NCBI RefSeq assembly: GCF_002303985.1 | Contig: NW_019168048.1 | Coordinates: 18,795,384-18,859,383 of the forward strand | DNA from: Durio zibethinus | Taxonomy: Eukaryota > Streptophyta > Magnoliopsida > Malvales > Malvaceae | DNA: 64,000 nucleotides | Reading direction: 5' to 3' | Shown here: positions 1 through 10,784 of the stretch, piece after piece | Position numbering within the stretch: position 1 is the stretch's first letter | Layout of the letters: each line of letters starts with the position of its first letter | Notes under the pieces: model-generated | What the model was told of the DNA's origin: nothing | Database searches by the model: none | What the model saw: the letters and a program-made list of their open reading frames with translations, nothing else | Made by a program: the position numbers and the translations under genes

Positions 1-85
1 TTGGACGAAAAGCGAGAACCCATGTGATTGAACCTTTGATCCTATTTTGAAAACATTGCTTTCCTTTGTACCTATTCATATCTCA

Positions 86-182
86 AACATTTTTATCAAC
101 GAAAAGACATCCAATCATATAAATAAAAACATTTTTATCAACGAAAAGACATACAATCATATATATATATATATATATATAA
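86..182. repeat. 42-bp tandem duplication followed by an (AT)n microsatellite
   Basis: A unit beginning acatttttatcaacg occurs at 87 and again at 129 with only small differences, giving a period of 42 bp. The second copy runs directly into about 12 AT dinucleotides (159-182). Nothing suggests coding use; a short open frame over it only reads the repeat. Confidence 0.8.
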
Positions 183-222
183 ACTTTACTTTAAACATGT
201 GGATAAAACTTTTTTTAACTAA

Positions 223-670
223 GGTTGTATTTGATAGATTTAAAAATTAAATACTGAAAAATTAAGTTCTGAATTTTTAATATTGAATTTGATAAGTATT
301 AAATTTGAATTATAAAAATTGTTTGATATTTTACTGAAAACTAAATGTTGAATATAAAAATATTATTTGCTAACTATAATTTTAAAAATTTATCATTTTA
401 TATTTTTATCTTTATTTTCATTACAGATAATAAAATAATATTTTTAGGAAATAATAGTAAAATATATTTTAAAAATTTACTAAATATTTTCTGCATTAAG
501 TGATAAATAGGTTTTTATCTACTTATTTTATTCAACAACTCTTTCATTGAAAAAGTTCTATTAAGTAGATTTTAAAATGCATTATCGAATGCATGGAAAA
601 AAATTTTTAATTATTAAAATATTTTATTTTCAATGTATTGAAAATTTTTAATACCTTATCAAACAATACC
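223..670. mobile_element. MITE-like non-autonomous DNA transposon, about 450 bp
   Basis: The left end reads GGTTGTATTTGATA and the right end, on the other strand, reads GGTATTGTTTGATA, so the ends are imperfect terminal inverted repeats. The interior is very AT-rich and partly self-complementary, with no coding capacity. Flanking triplets are TAA (left) and CAA (right), compatible with a decayed 3-bp TAA target duplication as used by PIF/Harbinger (Tourist-like) elements. The GGnnnTGTTTG-type end also fits that group. A hAT origin cannot be excluded because no 8-bp duplication was found but the flanks are eroded. Confidence 0.5.
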
Positions 671-1619
671 CAAGTATAGCACTAACTTGTTTGATATTTT
701 AAGTGTCCAACAACTCGCAAATGATATCAAATAATATGAAAGAAATAAAAATAATTTTACAAACATTTAATTTTCCTTAATAATCGGGTATGTTCAAGTT
801 ATCGGAAATGTTAACATTTCTCTTTAACTAATTTTTTCATAACTTTTTTGGTAAGATTATTTTTTAAATAATAAGAATGTTTTCCTTTTTCTTCTTGGTG
901 CAGAATAAGTATCTATTCTTCTAATATGGAAAAATTCAAAACTTATTAAATATTGATAAAAAGAATTAACTCCAAGAGAAATTAATATAATCAACAATCA
1001 AATCATGAATACGTGCGGCTAATCCATAGCAAGAAAACGCTTGACAGAAAAAATTCTTTTAGATTTGCTTTAACATAATTTATGTCGGCCAATCTGTCAC
1101 GGCCTCTAAAACCATATCCGTTCTTGTTAATTTCATCGTTTAAGTTCTTTTTTTTTTTTTTAAATCATAATCTAATAATAAAAATATTATAAATATAAAT
1201 TTTCAAATTTCAAATTTATTAAATAATTTTTGAATTCTTCGTTCCTTCGGCTTTAATTACTTTATTATTAGAAGCACTTTTTAAAATGCCGTCATTGATA
1301 CATATGTATACGTATCAATTCTCACATTAAAATTTAATCAAACCATTTTCGATCATATACATGTGGGACAAACCTAAAAATATAACAAAAATAAAATGAT
1401 TCATAGAAGGCTGTTTTTTCCAAAGGCAAGTACAGGATAGTTAGAAGCTGAAAAAAATCTCGTACAGCCACCAAATGATCATCCACAGATGAAACAGTGA
1501 TCAGGAATTTTAAGAATTGTGACACAACTTACTAGGCTTCAACCCTAGTACAACTCTATCGACCGACAGAAACATTGAAAAACTTGAACAAAACTGCACT
1601 TGAACAAAACTGCTCCTTA
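671..1619. other. AT-rich stretch, no feature recognised
   Basis: I see no sustained open frame, transposon terminus or RNA gene here. The part from about 1330 to 1619 lies directly downstream (minus strand) of the LINE RNase H fragment and may be the eroded 3' UTR of that LINE. No poly(A) tail could be placed with confidence. Confidence 0.4.
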
Positions 1620-2108
1620 CCTCCACGCCACATAATCATCAACGCCATCCTCCCCTGTTTTGGCCAGAGCATCGGCTAGCCCATTAGCTTCTTTATTTAT
1701 CTTCTAGAGGCATACATCACACTTTCCACTTAATTAATCAATTTGGTTCAGGATAGGCCACAATTTCCATGGACGAGTTTCATTCCTGGTACACCAGTTG
1801 AAGCCAATAAATGAATCAGATTCACCAATTTTGAGTCATATACCTGCTTGAGTTCACATATAACTCGAGAGTTATTTTGAAAGCCATAAGTTTTGTCATA
1901 TTCGAATAAGGATACCTAAAAGATAAACAAATATTGCTAGCAATTTTGAAATTGAATCTGTTAAAACCCTCCCATATCTAGCTTGTCCTGGCTTCCATCT
2001 AGTGGAGCCTTCCACGTTAAATTTCAAAACTCCTTCCTCTAGTGGAGAACAGGCCTGGTAGACCTCTTCATAATAGATGGAGCACATGCGATCGAGTTTA
2101 TCCACCAT
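1620..2108 (-). pseudogene. LINE ribonuclease H domain (RVT_3 type), degraded
   Basis: Read on the minus strand, the translation contains LKFNVEGSTRWKPG near its start, then GRVLTDSISKLLAIF, then ESDSFIGFNWC, PWKLWPILNQID and finally EANGLADALAKTG. This is the order of conserved blocks in the C-terminal RNase H-like domain of plant L1-type LINEs. Several in-frame stops and at least one frameshift lie between the blocks, so it is not translatable as one protein. The zinc-finger region of the same LINE lies upstream on the same strand at 3414-4160, separated by a DNA transposon insertion. Confidence 0.8.
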
Positions 2109-2139
2109 AAGGACTCAAATATAATGATATCTCTTTTTA

Positions 2140-3410
2140 GGTGGTGTTTGATCTTATTTTTAAGATCACTACATTATCTAATTATCATGGTGATAAAATA
2201 ACCAAGGTAATTTGATTATCAATAATATTAAGTTATCATGCTTGGTACAATATTATAAATCACTGGTGCTTTAAATCATTATATTTGGTTTTATGTAAAA
2301 AAAATAAATCATATAATACATATCCAAAATAACCTGGCAAAAATATGTAATATACAATTAACACTTATTGAATAAACAATTTATAAAATAGTTAAACATT
2401 ATTTCTTATAAAACTACAAATTATAAATAAATTTTGATAAAAATAATTTTTTTAAAAATTATTAAATAAATTCATTATTTTTTCTAGTCAATATAAATTT
2501 ATAGCAATAAAATCTTTTTAGAATAAGTGATTCAAAAATTGATTTTTAAATTTTTAGTGGCTAGCTTTTTGGGACAATGTTAACTATATTTTTTGTAAGG
2601 ATAAATTAGTTAAAAAATAATATTGAAAATTATTTTTCCATGATAAAACTTTTCTATTCTTTAAGTTGGAATTAGATCACTCCTTAAAGCAGTGATCTTA
2701 TCACTTCTGTGATTTAAAATTATTGCAATGTGGAATTTCTAAATTGCTACCAAATAGAGTGATGTGACTAAATGCAGATTACCATAATTTTTAAATGGAT
2801 CTCCCTATAACAAACACTCTTTTAAAGCTTTCATCCATAAAATCAATAAGAGTTTAACAAGAAATAACAACTCTCCCACATTCAAATTCTTATTATTAAA
2901 CATCATTAGGATGGTAAAATAATATGTACCCGACGAGTTTTGATATATCTTTATCCAATAGAATCAATTTTTTTTTTTTAAATTGGAGGTTGGATCAAGT
3001 CAAGATTTTTTCTCTAAGATCGAGTTCTTATCGTAGTTGGATTTTAGGTGGCATTGGCTTGACCCAACTCGGATATCTATAAAAATTTATATTTATATAT
3101 ATATTATATTAATAAAATTATTACTTAATACTTTGATTTAATATATTAACTTAATAAAAATACTATATTTATATAATTAATATATAATTTATATTAAAAA
3201 TTGTAGTTTATGAATATTATAATAAATTAAAATTATTAACTTAATTATGGGTTGGGTTGGTTGTGGTTTATGAATATACAAATTGGGTCAAGTCAAATAT
3301 TTAATATCAAGTCAAATGGATTCGAGTATAAATATTAAGAGGCCTAAGTCAGAGTTAGATCAAACAAAAACTTGCTCTTATTCGAGTCATTGCCATTCCT
3401 AAACACCACC
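2140..3410. mobile_element. PIF/Harbinger-like non-autonomous element inserted in a LINE
   Basis: The element begins GGTGGTGTTT and ends AAACACCACC, a perfect 10-bp terminal inverted repeat, and is flanked on both sides by TTA (2137-2139 and 3411-3413). A TWA target duplication and a GGn-rich TGTTT terminus are hallmarks of PIF/Harbinger and Tourist elements. The 1.27-kb interior is AT-rich with no transposase frame. It sits exactly between the zinc-finger and RNase H parts of one minus-strand LINE. A second possible terminus (CAAACACTC near 2813) suggests the interior may be composite. Confidence 0.65.
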
Positions 3411-3413
3411 TTA

Positions 3414-4160
3414 TTTCTCATCAACCACACTAACCAAGCAACACTAGAACAGGATGCTATCCATTAAGATTTCAATAAGCCATGGAAGGAATACTTTGAC
3501 TACTAAAAAAGAAATTGATTTATAGATGTAGGTTGACACCAGTTAATGTTCCACCAATCAAGGTAATCACATTAGAATTTATACATTTAGTTGCATGAAA
3601 ATAAAACATGATTCACCTTTTCAATCTCCAAGTTACACCTAGGATATAAGCATTGAGCATGAGGTAAAGGCAAGCTTCGGTCTTTCAAGAAAGACTTGGT
3701 TGGGTTCCTTCCCAAGATCACAAGCTAGAGGAAACAGTGCACTTTGATAAAGATCTTTAATTTTCATAAGTGACACAACTCCTGCACTAATGAGGTATCA
3801 TTAGATTGCTCTAATAGAATAGACATTTTCCTAAAAGAAAACATTCCCATATTAACAAACTCTTATACAATTCTATCTTTTTTGAAAGAAACTAACTTGA
3901 TGCCCTTTAAATAGGGCTGCAAATTGAATAACTAGGACTTCTCCCTTTTAAATAGTGCCTTCTGAAAAAATATTTCCAAGAAGGATGAGTAAAATTTCCA
4001 TTTCAGGTATAGTCTACCACCTTTGCATATTTTTCTACAATAAAAAAGAATAACCTAAGGAAAATTTCACTCAAGGCTTATCCCCACACCACTTGTCAAA
4101 CCAAAACAATGTATCCTTTCTATCACTTGTACATCATCTATAGCTTTTCGTGCTAATGAA
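3414..4160 (-). pseudogene. LINE post-RT linker and zinc-finger (zf-RVT) region, degraded
   Basis: On the minus strand the frames read FWFDKWCGDKPL near the upstream end (about 4080), then around 3640-3700 a block with LYPRC followed by EKVNHVLFSC, and finally AWLVWLMRNKVVF at about 3420. These match the order of the linker and the CxxC...H...C finger found between the RT and RNase H of plant L1-like LINEs. Stops and frameshifts are frequent. The frame ends at the TTA target site of the inserted Harbinger-like element. Confidence 0.7.
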
Positions 4161-4477
4161 CTTCGAAATGGCCTGATCATCTTTTTTTTAAGTTACAATC
4201 ATAATTATGTATTATATTTATACAACTAACTGAATAATCAACTATTATATCACAATCAAATTATAATCACTGAATAATCAACTAATAACCTAGAATATAA
4301 CTAAATAACCAAATCTGCACATAGTAGGAGTTGAACCTAGAACTTCAAAGTCGTAGGACCTGCTTATTTTAAGATTAATGGATGTCAATCTATATTTGTT
4401 AAGAGTTATTCTGCTATGATAATCATTAATTCCATTAAGATAATAACTAACTTTTGTTATCAAAGTTCCTTAAATAG
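4161..4477. other. AT-rich spacer between LINE and Ty3/gypsy fragments
   Basis: No frame, terminal repeat or RNA gene was recognised. The text around 4325-4365 (taggagttgaacctagaac and following) is of a kind often seen in dicot repeats, but I could not assign it. Confidence 0.3.
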
Positions 4478-4847
4478 ATAAAATCAAATTTTTGAATCCT
4501 AATTTAAATCAACAAGTCTTCTAGTCAGTCTTTGTACATCTTTTAGTGAGGTCAACAGCTACAAATCCAAAATGGCCTGAACCTTTTCAAGGTTAGCTTC
4601 TGCCCTTTTTGGTTGATCATTTATCCTAGGAATTTGCCTAACATAATTTTGAAGGCACATTTGCTTAGGTTAAACTTCATATTGTACTTTCTGAATGTGT
4701 TGAATGTTTCCTCCAAGTCTCCTAGATGCTCAGCCAAGCTCTTGCTTTTCATAATCATATTGTCAATATCCACTTCAACATTATGGTCAATAAAATTTTG
4801 AACATTTTGTTGACTCACATCTAGTAGGTTGGCCTTGTATTTTTTAA
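4478..4847 (-). pseudogene. Ty3/gypsy (Tat-type) reverse transcriptase, downstream half
   Basis: The open stretch 4621-4818 on the minus strand holds the RT catalytic region. The residues DNM stand where DDM is expected, so the second catalytic aspartate is replaced by Asn. It is followed by VKSK-like, HLGDLEETFNTFRKYNMKFN and CAF...GKFLG blocks. Further downstream come EKVQAILDL and LKDVQRLTRRL, which link RT to RNase H. The upstream half of the same gene is at 6239-6545; between them lies the solo LTR 4848-6238. Removing that insertion and one target copy restores the continuous motif FELKNT, which corresponds to the FGLKNA motif of the family. Confidence 0.8.
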
Positions 4848-5032
4848 TGATTGCTCTTTTTTATGAGGTTGCAAGTGCATAAGTTGCTACTAAGTAATAA
4901 AGTATGAGTAGGGTTGTCAATCCCATGAGGATTATGTTGAGGTGCAAAGCCAAGTACCAGAGGAATTTCATTCTAACTTTATATTTAGACAAATAAAAAG
5001 GTGGATTGGTTGAAAGAAAAACTAAAGAATGG

Positions 5033-5068
<36 letters not shown>

Positions 5069-6238
5069 CAGAAAGCCAGACTAACCAACTATCATTTGGT
5101 AGCTTAAAAGGCAGGCCTATTATACTAAAAAATAAAAGAAAGTTGAAAGCTTGAATGTTGGTCGAAAGTAAAGAGAGCATAAAAGAACAAAGTTGACTCT
5201 TAAAAGCTTACCAAAGAAAGTTTTACGTGTAAAGTGAGAAAGGGAGATTTGAGTGAAAATAACTTGTATTAAAAAAAAGAGCTTTGGAAAATAAAATAAT
5301 GGCTAGTCGTCACCTTAGCCAATAATAAAAGAAATTACAAAAGATCTAGGCTAGTTTGTCACCCTAGCCAATTTACAAAGAAAACTAAGTGAAATCGTAA
5401 AAGTAAAAGAAAAGAAACAGAGGAAAAGAGTGGGATGTGGAATCCCCTCTATGATTTACAAGTGAGATGTATGGCTTATTTATAGTACAAGGTTTGACCA
5501 AATGGGGATAAACCTAGACACTTTTAAATATGGCAGGTGATCTTTTAGAATTCCACTAATTTAGGAATCTTCATGAATGAGATTGATTCTTGTCTCACCA
5601 AAATTTACTCTTGTATTTAGCCCAGTATTGCTACCTTTTCTTCATTTTTTTATGATTCAAGAGGGAGATTCAACCAAATTGAAGACCATATATGGGGTAT
5701 TTGGCTAATCTACAATTAAAGTCCATATTTGGGGGATTTAGCAAATCAACATTGAAGACAATATCTCCTTGATTCTATATAGATCATGGGATTCTTAAGA
5801 ACATCCAAGAATCACTCTTTACATTTAAACCATTGTTTCTCATAAATTGTAATCTAAGAAAGCATTCTATCAATTATTAAAATCCATGATTTGTATGAAT
5901 TAGCAAATCATCATTAAAATGCCATATCTCATTGATTTTACAAGAATCATGGAATTCATTATGAAATCACCAGAATTATTCTTGTATTCATTCTAGCAAT
6001 TGATCGAAAATCTTTTGGATCTCTATGGATTCTTGATTCTGATTCTTGATGAGCTGGACTCACCTTGCCACATTTGCAAAGGCTAAATAGGATTTAGTGT
6101 TGACATTCAAAGTAATAAATTTCTCCATACAAACAAAAAACATCACCAATTTACATGATTATCGAGCAAATTCATGAAAAATTATAAAATTTTAACTCTT
6201 AAATGATATGTAAATATCTATAAATCCTATGGTTATCA
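4848..6238 (-). mobile_element. Solo LTR, 1391 bp, inserted in an RT gene
   Basis: The ends are TG at 4848 and CA at 6238. The flanks are TTTAA (4843-4847) and TTCAA (6239-6243), a 5-bp target duplication with one transition. Read on the minus strand it starts TGATAACC and ends GCAATCA. It contains a TATA-like box (minus strand, 5475-5485, CTATAAATAAG), as expected for an LTR promoter. No primer-binding site or polypurine tract lies beside it and the interrupted RT frame resumes on both sides, so it is a solo LTR left by LTR-LTR recombination. It is related to the LTR at 20145-21633. Confidence 0.85.
5037..5066. repeat. (AT)n microsatellite
   Basis: About 15 AT units inside the solo LTR 4848-6238. 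Confidence 0.9.
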
Positions 6239-6545
6239 TTCAACTCGAATAGCATCACCTTATAGCAGTACAAGCTTTTTTTTGTCACAAAAGTTATTTT
6301 CTCCTCATTTTTTTTCAACATCTTGATTTGATTTTAACCCAAATATGCATTCATAAAATTGAGCAAATTGTGTTTAGCGCTGTCATCCACTAACCAATCT
6401 ATACTTGATAAGGAAAAACTATCACTTGGGCAAGCTTTTATTGAGGTTGGTAAAGTCAATATGCATTCTTCACCTCTCATTGTGTTTTTTCACTATTACA
6501 ATGTTGGCTATCTACTCAAGCTAATATGCTTTCCTGCCTAACATT
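6239..6545 (-). pseudogene. Ty3/gypsy (Tat-type) reverse transcriptase, upstream half
   Basis: Minus-strand frames read ANIVIVKK, RMHIDFTNLNK, DSFSLSSIDWLVDDSAKHN, LLNFMNAYLG and CYKVMLFELN. These are the N-terminal RT blocks of Tat-type Ty3/gypsy elements, in order. The conserved PFGLKN site is broken by the solo LTR insertion at 6238. At least one stop and one frameshift are present. It joins the fragment at 4478-4847. Confidence 0.8.
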
Positions 6546-6625
6546 TGATACCAAAAGTAAAAATGTATTTAGTAGGAGAAGGCATTTTTTTTTTGTTTTA
6601 ATGTATTTATTAACAATCCTAAAAG

Positions 6626-7596
6626 AAAGGATAAATTACGCATTTAATCACCTAATTTTAGATAATTTTTTCTTTTGGACATCCCACTATGAAAAGTTAC
6701 AATTTGTTAACTAAAGTTTATGGAAATTTTTTTCACCCAACTGTTACAAACTAGCATACTAACATAGCATTGCCATGTCATCTATCAAACATTACGTGGT
6801 CATGCCAGAAGGTAAAAAGACAATAAATTTTTGATCGCTTAACTTGGCGAGAGTTTCTATTCTGATTACCCAACTTAAAAATTTTCACAATTTGATCACT
6901 AACATTTGTGAAATTATAAATATTTTGGTATTCATTGTTTACCTCTTATTGTGAGGTGGCTTTATAACAATTTAAACATAAATGTCTGTGAAATTTAATT
7001 TAATAAATTATGTTGTTATTTTTAATATCTATATTTTTATAATTTTGTTGCATGAAGTTAAGATTATGAATTTTTTTATTGAAATTAGAATCTTCACATT
7101 AATAAATATCTCATATTTCATTTAAATTTTCTTGGTTGCTTGATATAACTTTTAAGAATTCTTAAATTTTTTTTGGATAAACTGAATGAAAAGTACTTGA
7201 AGTAATACTATTTTAATAATTTTGCATTTGAATTTATTCATCCATTTTTTTTCAAATTTAAAGGGTTAATTATAACAAAATAAAAGTTCATAGTTTTAAT
7301 TCTAAGTAATAAAAATATTGAATGCTTATTTCTATTTTTATAAAGTTTGAAGGTTTATTTGAATATTATTTCAAAGTTATTTCAATATAGATAACAATAA
7401 TAATAAAATAATTTATTATGTTAAATTTCCCATACGTGGATGATCCAATGGTCGACAATGAGATATTGAAAATAAAGATCAAAATATTAATTAAATTTCA
7501 CAATTTTTTGTATCTAAATCATAAAATTATCAAAATTGACTGATCACAATTGAAACTCTAAAAAATTAAACGCTTAATAGTTTAATTTATCTTTTT
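6626..7596. mobile_element. Non-autonomous TIR element, about 970 bp
   Basis: The left end (AAAGGATAAATTACGCATTT) and the reverse complement of the right end (AAAAGATAAATTAAACTATT) are similar over roughly 30 bp, and both continue into related AT-rich text. The interior has no coding frame. Repeated phrases of the type 'ttgatcacttaa' inside are typical of low-complexity MULE-like or hAT-like non-autonomous elements. No target duplication was found, so the superfamily is unassigned. Confidence 0.4.
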
Positions 7597-10500
7597 ATAT
7601 TTAATTTAAAAAATGTTACTCTTTTCAAAATTTATAATACCTTATTGAATATGACAAAAGACGTGGTAATATCATGTTAATATACTGTTAGTCTCTAACT
7701 ATTTGTGACCAAAAAATAATAATAAAAATGTAACATTGTTAGTAAAATAACTAATAGGGTTCGGCTTGAGCCCAAAAATTTATGTCAAGCCAACTTAAGT
7801 CGAGCTAGGTTCACGAGCATGGATGGGTGACTTGACAAACCTTTTGACACCTATACACCCACTTAAATAGCACTTGGTATAAATTCTGTCTATGGTATAT
7901 CTATTTTCTTAGGATGTGTGAAAATGGACGGAAAATTTTACCTACAATTTATTTTATTATAATTATATAATTATATAATTATTCAGCTATAGTAAAAATT
8001 ATATAAGAATCATTATTTATAAGTGGAAATTTTATAAAAAATTTTAAATGTTTTTATATAATTTTAAAATGTGAATGATTAATTTTAATATATTAAAAAA
8101 TAATTAATTATAATATAATAATTATAGATGATATATGCTGTAAATAAATGATAGAGTTGCAAGCAATTAAAAATTCATTGATGGAAAAAATTAAAATCTT
8201 TAAATCATAAATGAAAATGAAACATTACGTGTAAAAAGGCTACCGGCTAATGGTACGATTTATACTCAACTCCATCTGACGAGGGGTTTCAAAAAACTTA
8301 CAATGACTTGAACCCAAATGCGGGGAGTAGCGATAGCTGTGGGTAACAGTAGCCTCTAGGGTCACCGTTTGTTACTCCATCATCCAGAAATCCTTCAGCA
8401 CAAATTAAGATATTTATTCAAAGCAGTTTTGTTTGGCCCAATGGAGGCTTGTGCGCTTCCGATACATATCCATGCACAGCAATCCAGGCAATGACTGGCA
8501 ATGTACACTACATTTACCCAGCTCTCAATAATAGGGTAATAAAACTAAAAAGTTGGCCATGAAGACTTTTGTCTTAAGCTGAGTGCGACTTATTTTCATT
8601 TAGAAATTACAGTCAACAAGCCACGTTCACATACACAGACAAACAAACCCCATCACTGCCCACGTTTTCTCTCGTCCATGAGAATAATTATGAAAAACTC
8701 CAAGAGCCTTGGAAATCGAGTTAGTGGAGTTATTTGCATTCCCCACAAACATGCCTTTTACCCCAACTTGGACTGAGAATTTCAACATTCACGTTAACAA
8801 AATTATTATAGCTTAACATTTTGAATTAAATTAACAACAATTACTAGGCAAAAAAAAAGAGCAAAAACCTATGATCTCGCCTTTATATTCGACCCATCAT
8901 GTCCCCTCATGCCTATATCCACTCTTTTCTTTACTAACCTACTTACCGTCTTTGTTTTTGAGCACAAACTATATCGACATATATTTTCACTTAGTTCATA
9001 CATTAATCACATCAAAGATGATTGCCGGCAACCTGCGACGATTTGTTGATATCAGCCGAGGACACAAAGGAAGTGGTGGTTGGTGGTGGTGGCATGGCGA
9101 CGAATGGTTCTTTTGTAAATATGGGTGAAAGAGAATGGCAACATAAACAAACAAGGCTTTGCAATTGCGGTCTTCTGAGTTTCTAGCCTAGTAAAGAGGC
9201 AGAACTGGGAGAGCGGCATCATTGCATTGCGGGGAATTGAGGGTAGCGGTCCGATTTTACTTAACTCTACTCCTTTTAAAAATCCGTTTCTTTTTCTTTT
9301 TTTAATCATGAGTCATGTACGCTTCTTTTTTCTTTTTTCTGCATTTTCCGTTATTTGAATTTTTTTTTCTTTTTGTTTATTTAGGATCTTTTAGTGTTAA
9401 TTATGAGATGAACATGGGATGTAAGAGATGCATACGAGTTGGCTACCTAGCTTGTTTAAGTTTCCTACTTAGAGTGTAGGATTTGGGATTCGGGGTTTTG
9501 AATTGGAGTTTGATTTTGGGATTTGGATAGTTTTAAATATAAAATGCTGCTGGGCATGCATCGCTTACATATATCATGTATTTGCTTTGTGATGAATTAA
9601 AGATATAACCCCAGTGTTTCTTTTCTCTTTTACACTGGGTATGTTTCTCTGTTTCTTGCTCCGCAATTTGTCATATGAATATTCAATTGGCACTTGGCGT
9701 AAACTTCAGGTTCCCATTTTTTTCAATTGGCCGATATGCCTATAGTAATCTCCTTTCCTGTTTCCATCTTAATCATTGGCCCATAAAAGGACAAAGGAAA
9801 AAGAAAAAGAAAAAGAAATATGTCTTGGCCTGTAAAGCTTAGTGACTTCTAAGAAAGGAAATGCATAGCAGTGAGACTAGTCTTTTCCAGCAAAGGAATC
9901 ACTGAGCTAGTTTATAACTGCTGTTATCATTTTATTTTTCCGAAACCTTTTGCAGAAGGATTCATTTTCTGCCCCTTTGCACAGTAGCGCAGAGGGTCAG
10001 TCAATCAGGGGTTCTCTGTGGCGGTGGTTTGGAACTATGGAATTCAATGGGTTTCCAGCTTATACTTTTCCAAGCCCATTTTAGATAAATTAAATTAGTA
10101 GGGTAAGAAATTGGCCATTTCAGTCAACATAAGGATGCGAGACAGTAAATCCGACCATTTTTCTTAAACCATAAACCCATTGGGGCTTAATATGCTGATA
10201 AAGATCATGGGCTTTGGAAACAAGTCCAACCGGAAGGCAGTCGAGTAGCATAACAATGTTCAAAGATTGGCCCCAAAGGTTAAGCAAGGCAGATTAAGTT
10301 ACCATGGGAAAATGAGGGAGTTACGCGGTTTTCAGCCATGGCCTACAACCATGAAGGAAAAAGCCGATTAGTGCTGCAGTTGGAACATGGGAAACAAACT
10401 AGAAATTTCTTCCACTTTGCAAAACAAGGTTCCAAAAACCGAAACCATAAACAGCCGTATGTTTTTCCTCATCATTCTAACAATGTATTTATCTTTTAGC

Positions 10501-10784
10501 ACTTGTTTTACATTTAATCCTTTACTTCCTAGCATTTATCTTAATTTTTAGCATTTGTTTACATTTTTAGTATTTTTCTTTTCTAAACGAGGCTGAAGTG
10601 TAAACGGATTAGGGAATAAGAATTTTGCAAGTATTGAGGATGGAATCTCATCTTTGCAAAAATCCACTCTTAAGAGAGATTAGTAACCCATTTGAGCTAA
10701 GCTCTAAGTTTCATTTCTAGCACTTTTAAATTCCAATTTGATTTGCTTTTTCAAGACATTTAATCTTTATTTGAGTATTAAGCT
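7597..10784. other. Island without recognisable transposons; no gene identified
   Basis: From about 8150 to 10480 the base composition is more balanced than elsewhere in the window and I see no LTR, TIR or retroelement protein. The longest frames (8871-9128 plus, 9052-9309 minus) overlap each other, have no recognisable domain and no conserved splice context. The stretch may be old single-copy intergenic DNA, a gene-proximal fragment, or an exhausted repeat. No tRNA, rRNA or known microRNA precursor was recognised. Confidence 0.4.

Noticed and set aside
4320..4370. tRNA-like text (gttgaacctagaac)
   Set aside because: No acceptor, anticodon or D-arm pairing could be placed around it.
8871..9309. 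Overlapping 85-codon frames on both strands as a possible small gene
   Set aside because: No domain, no supporting neighbouring exon and no preference for either strand.
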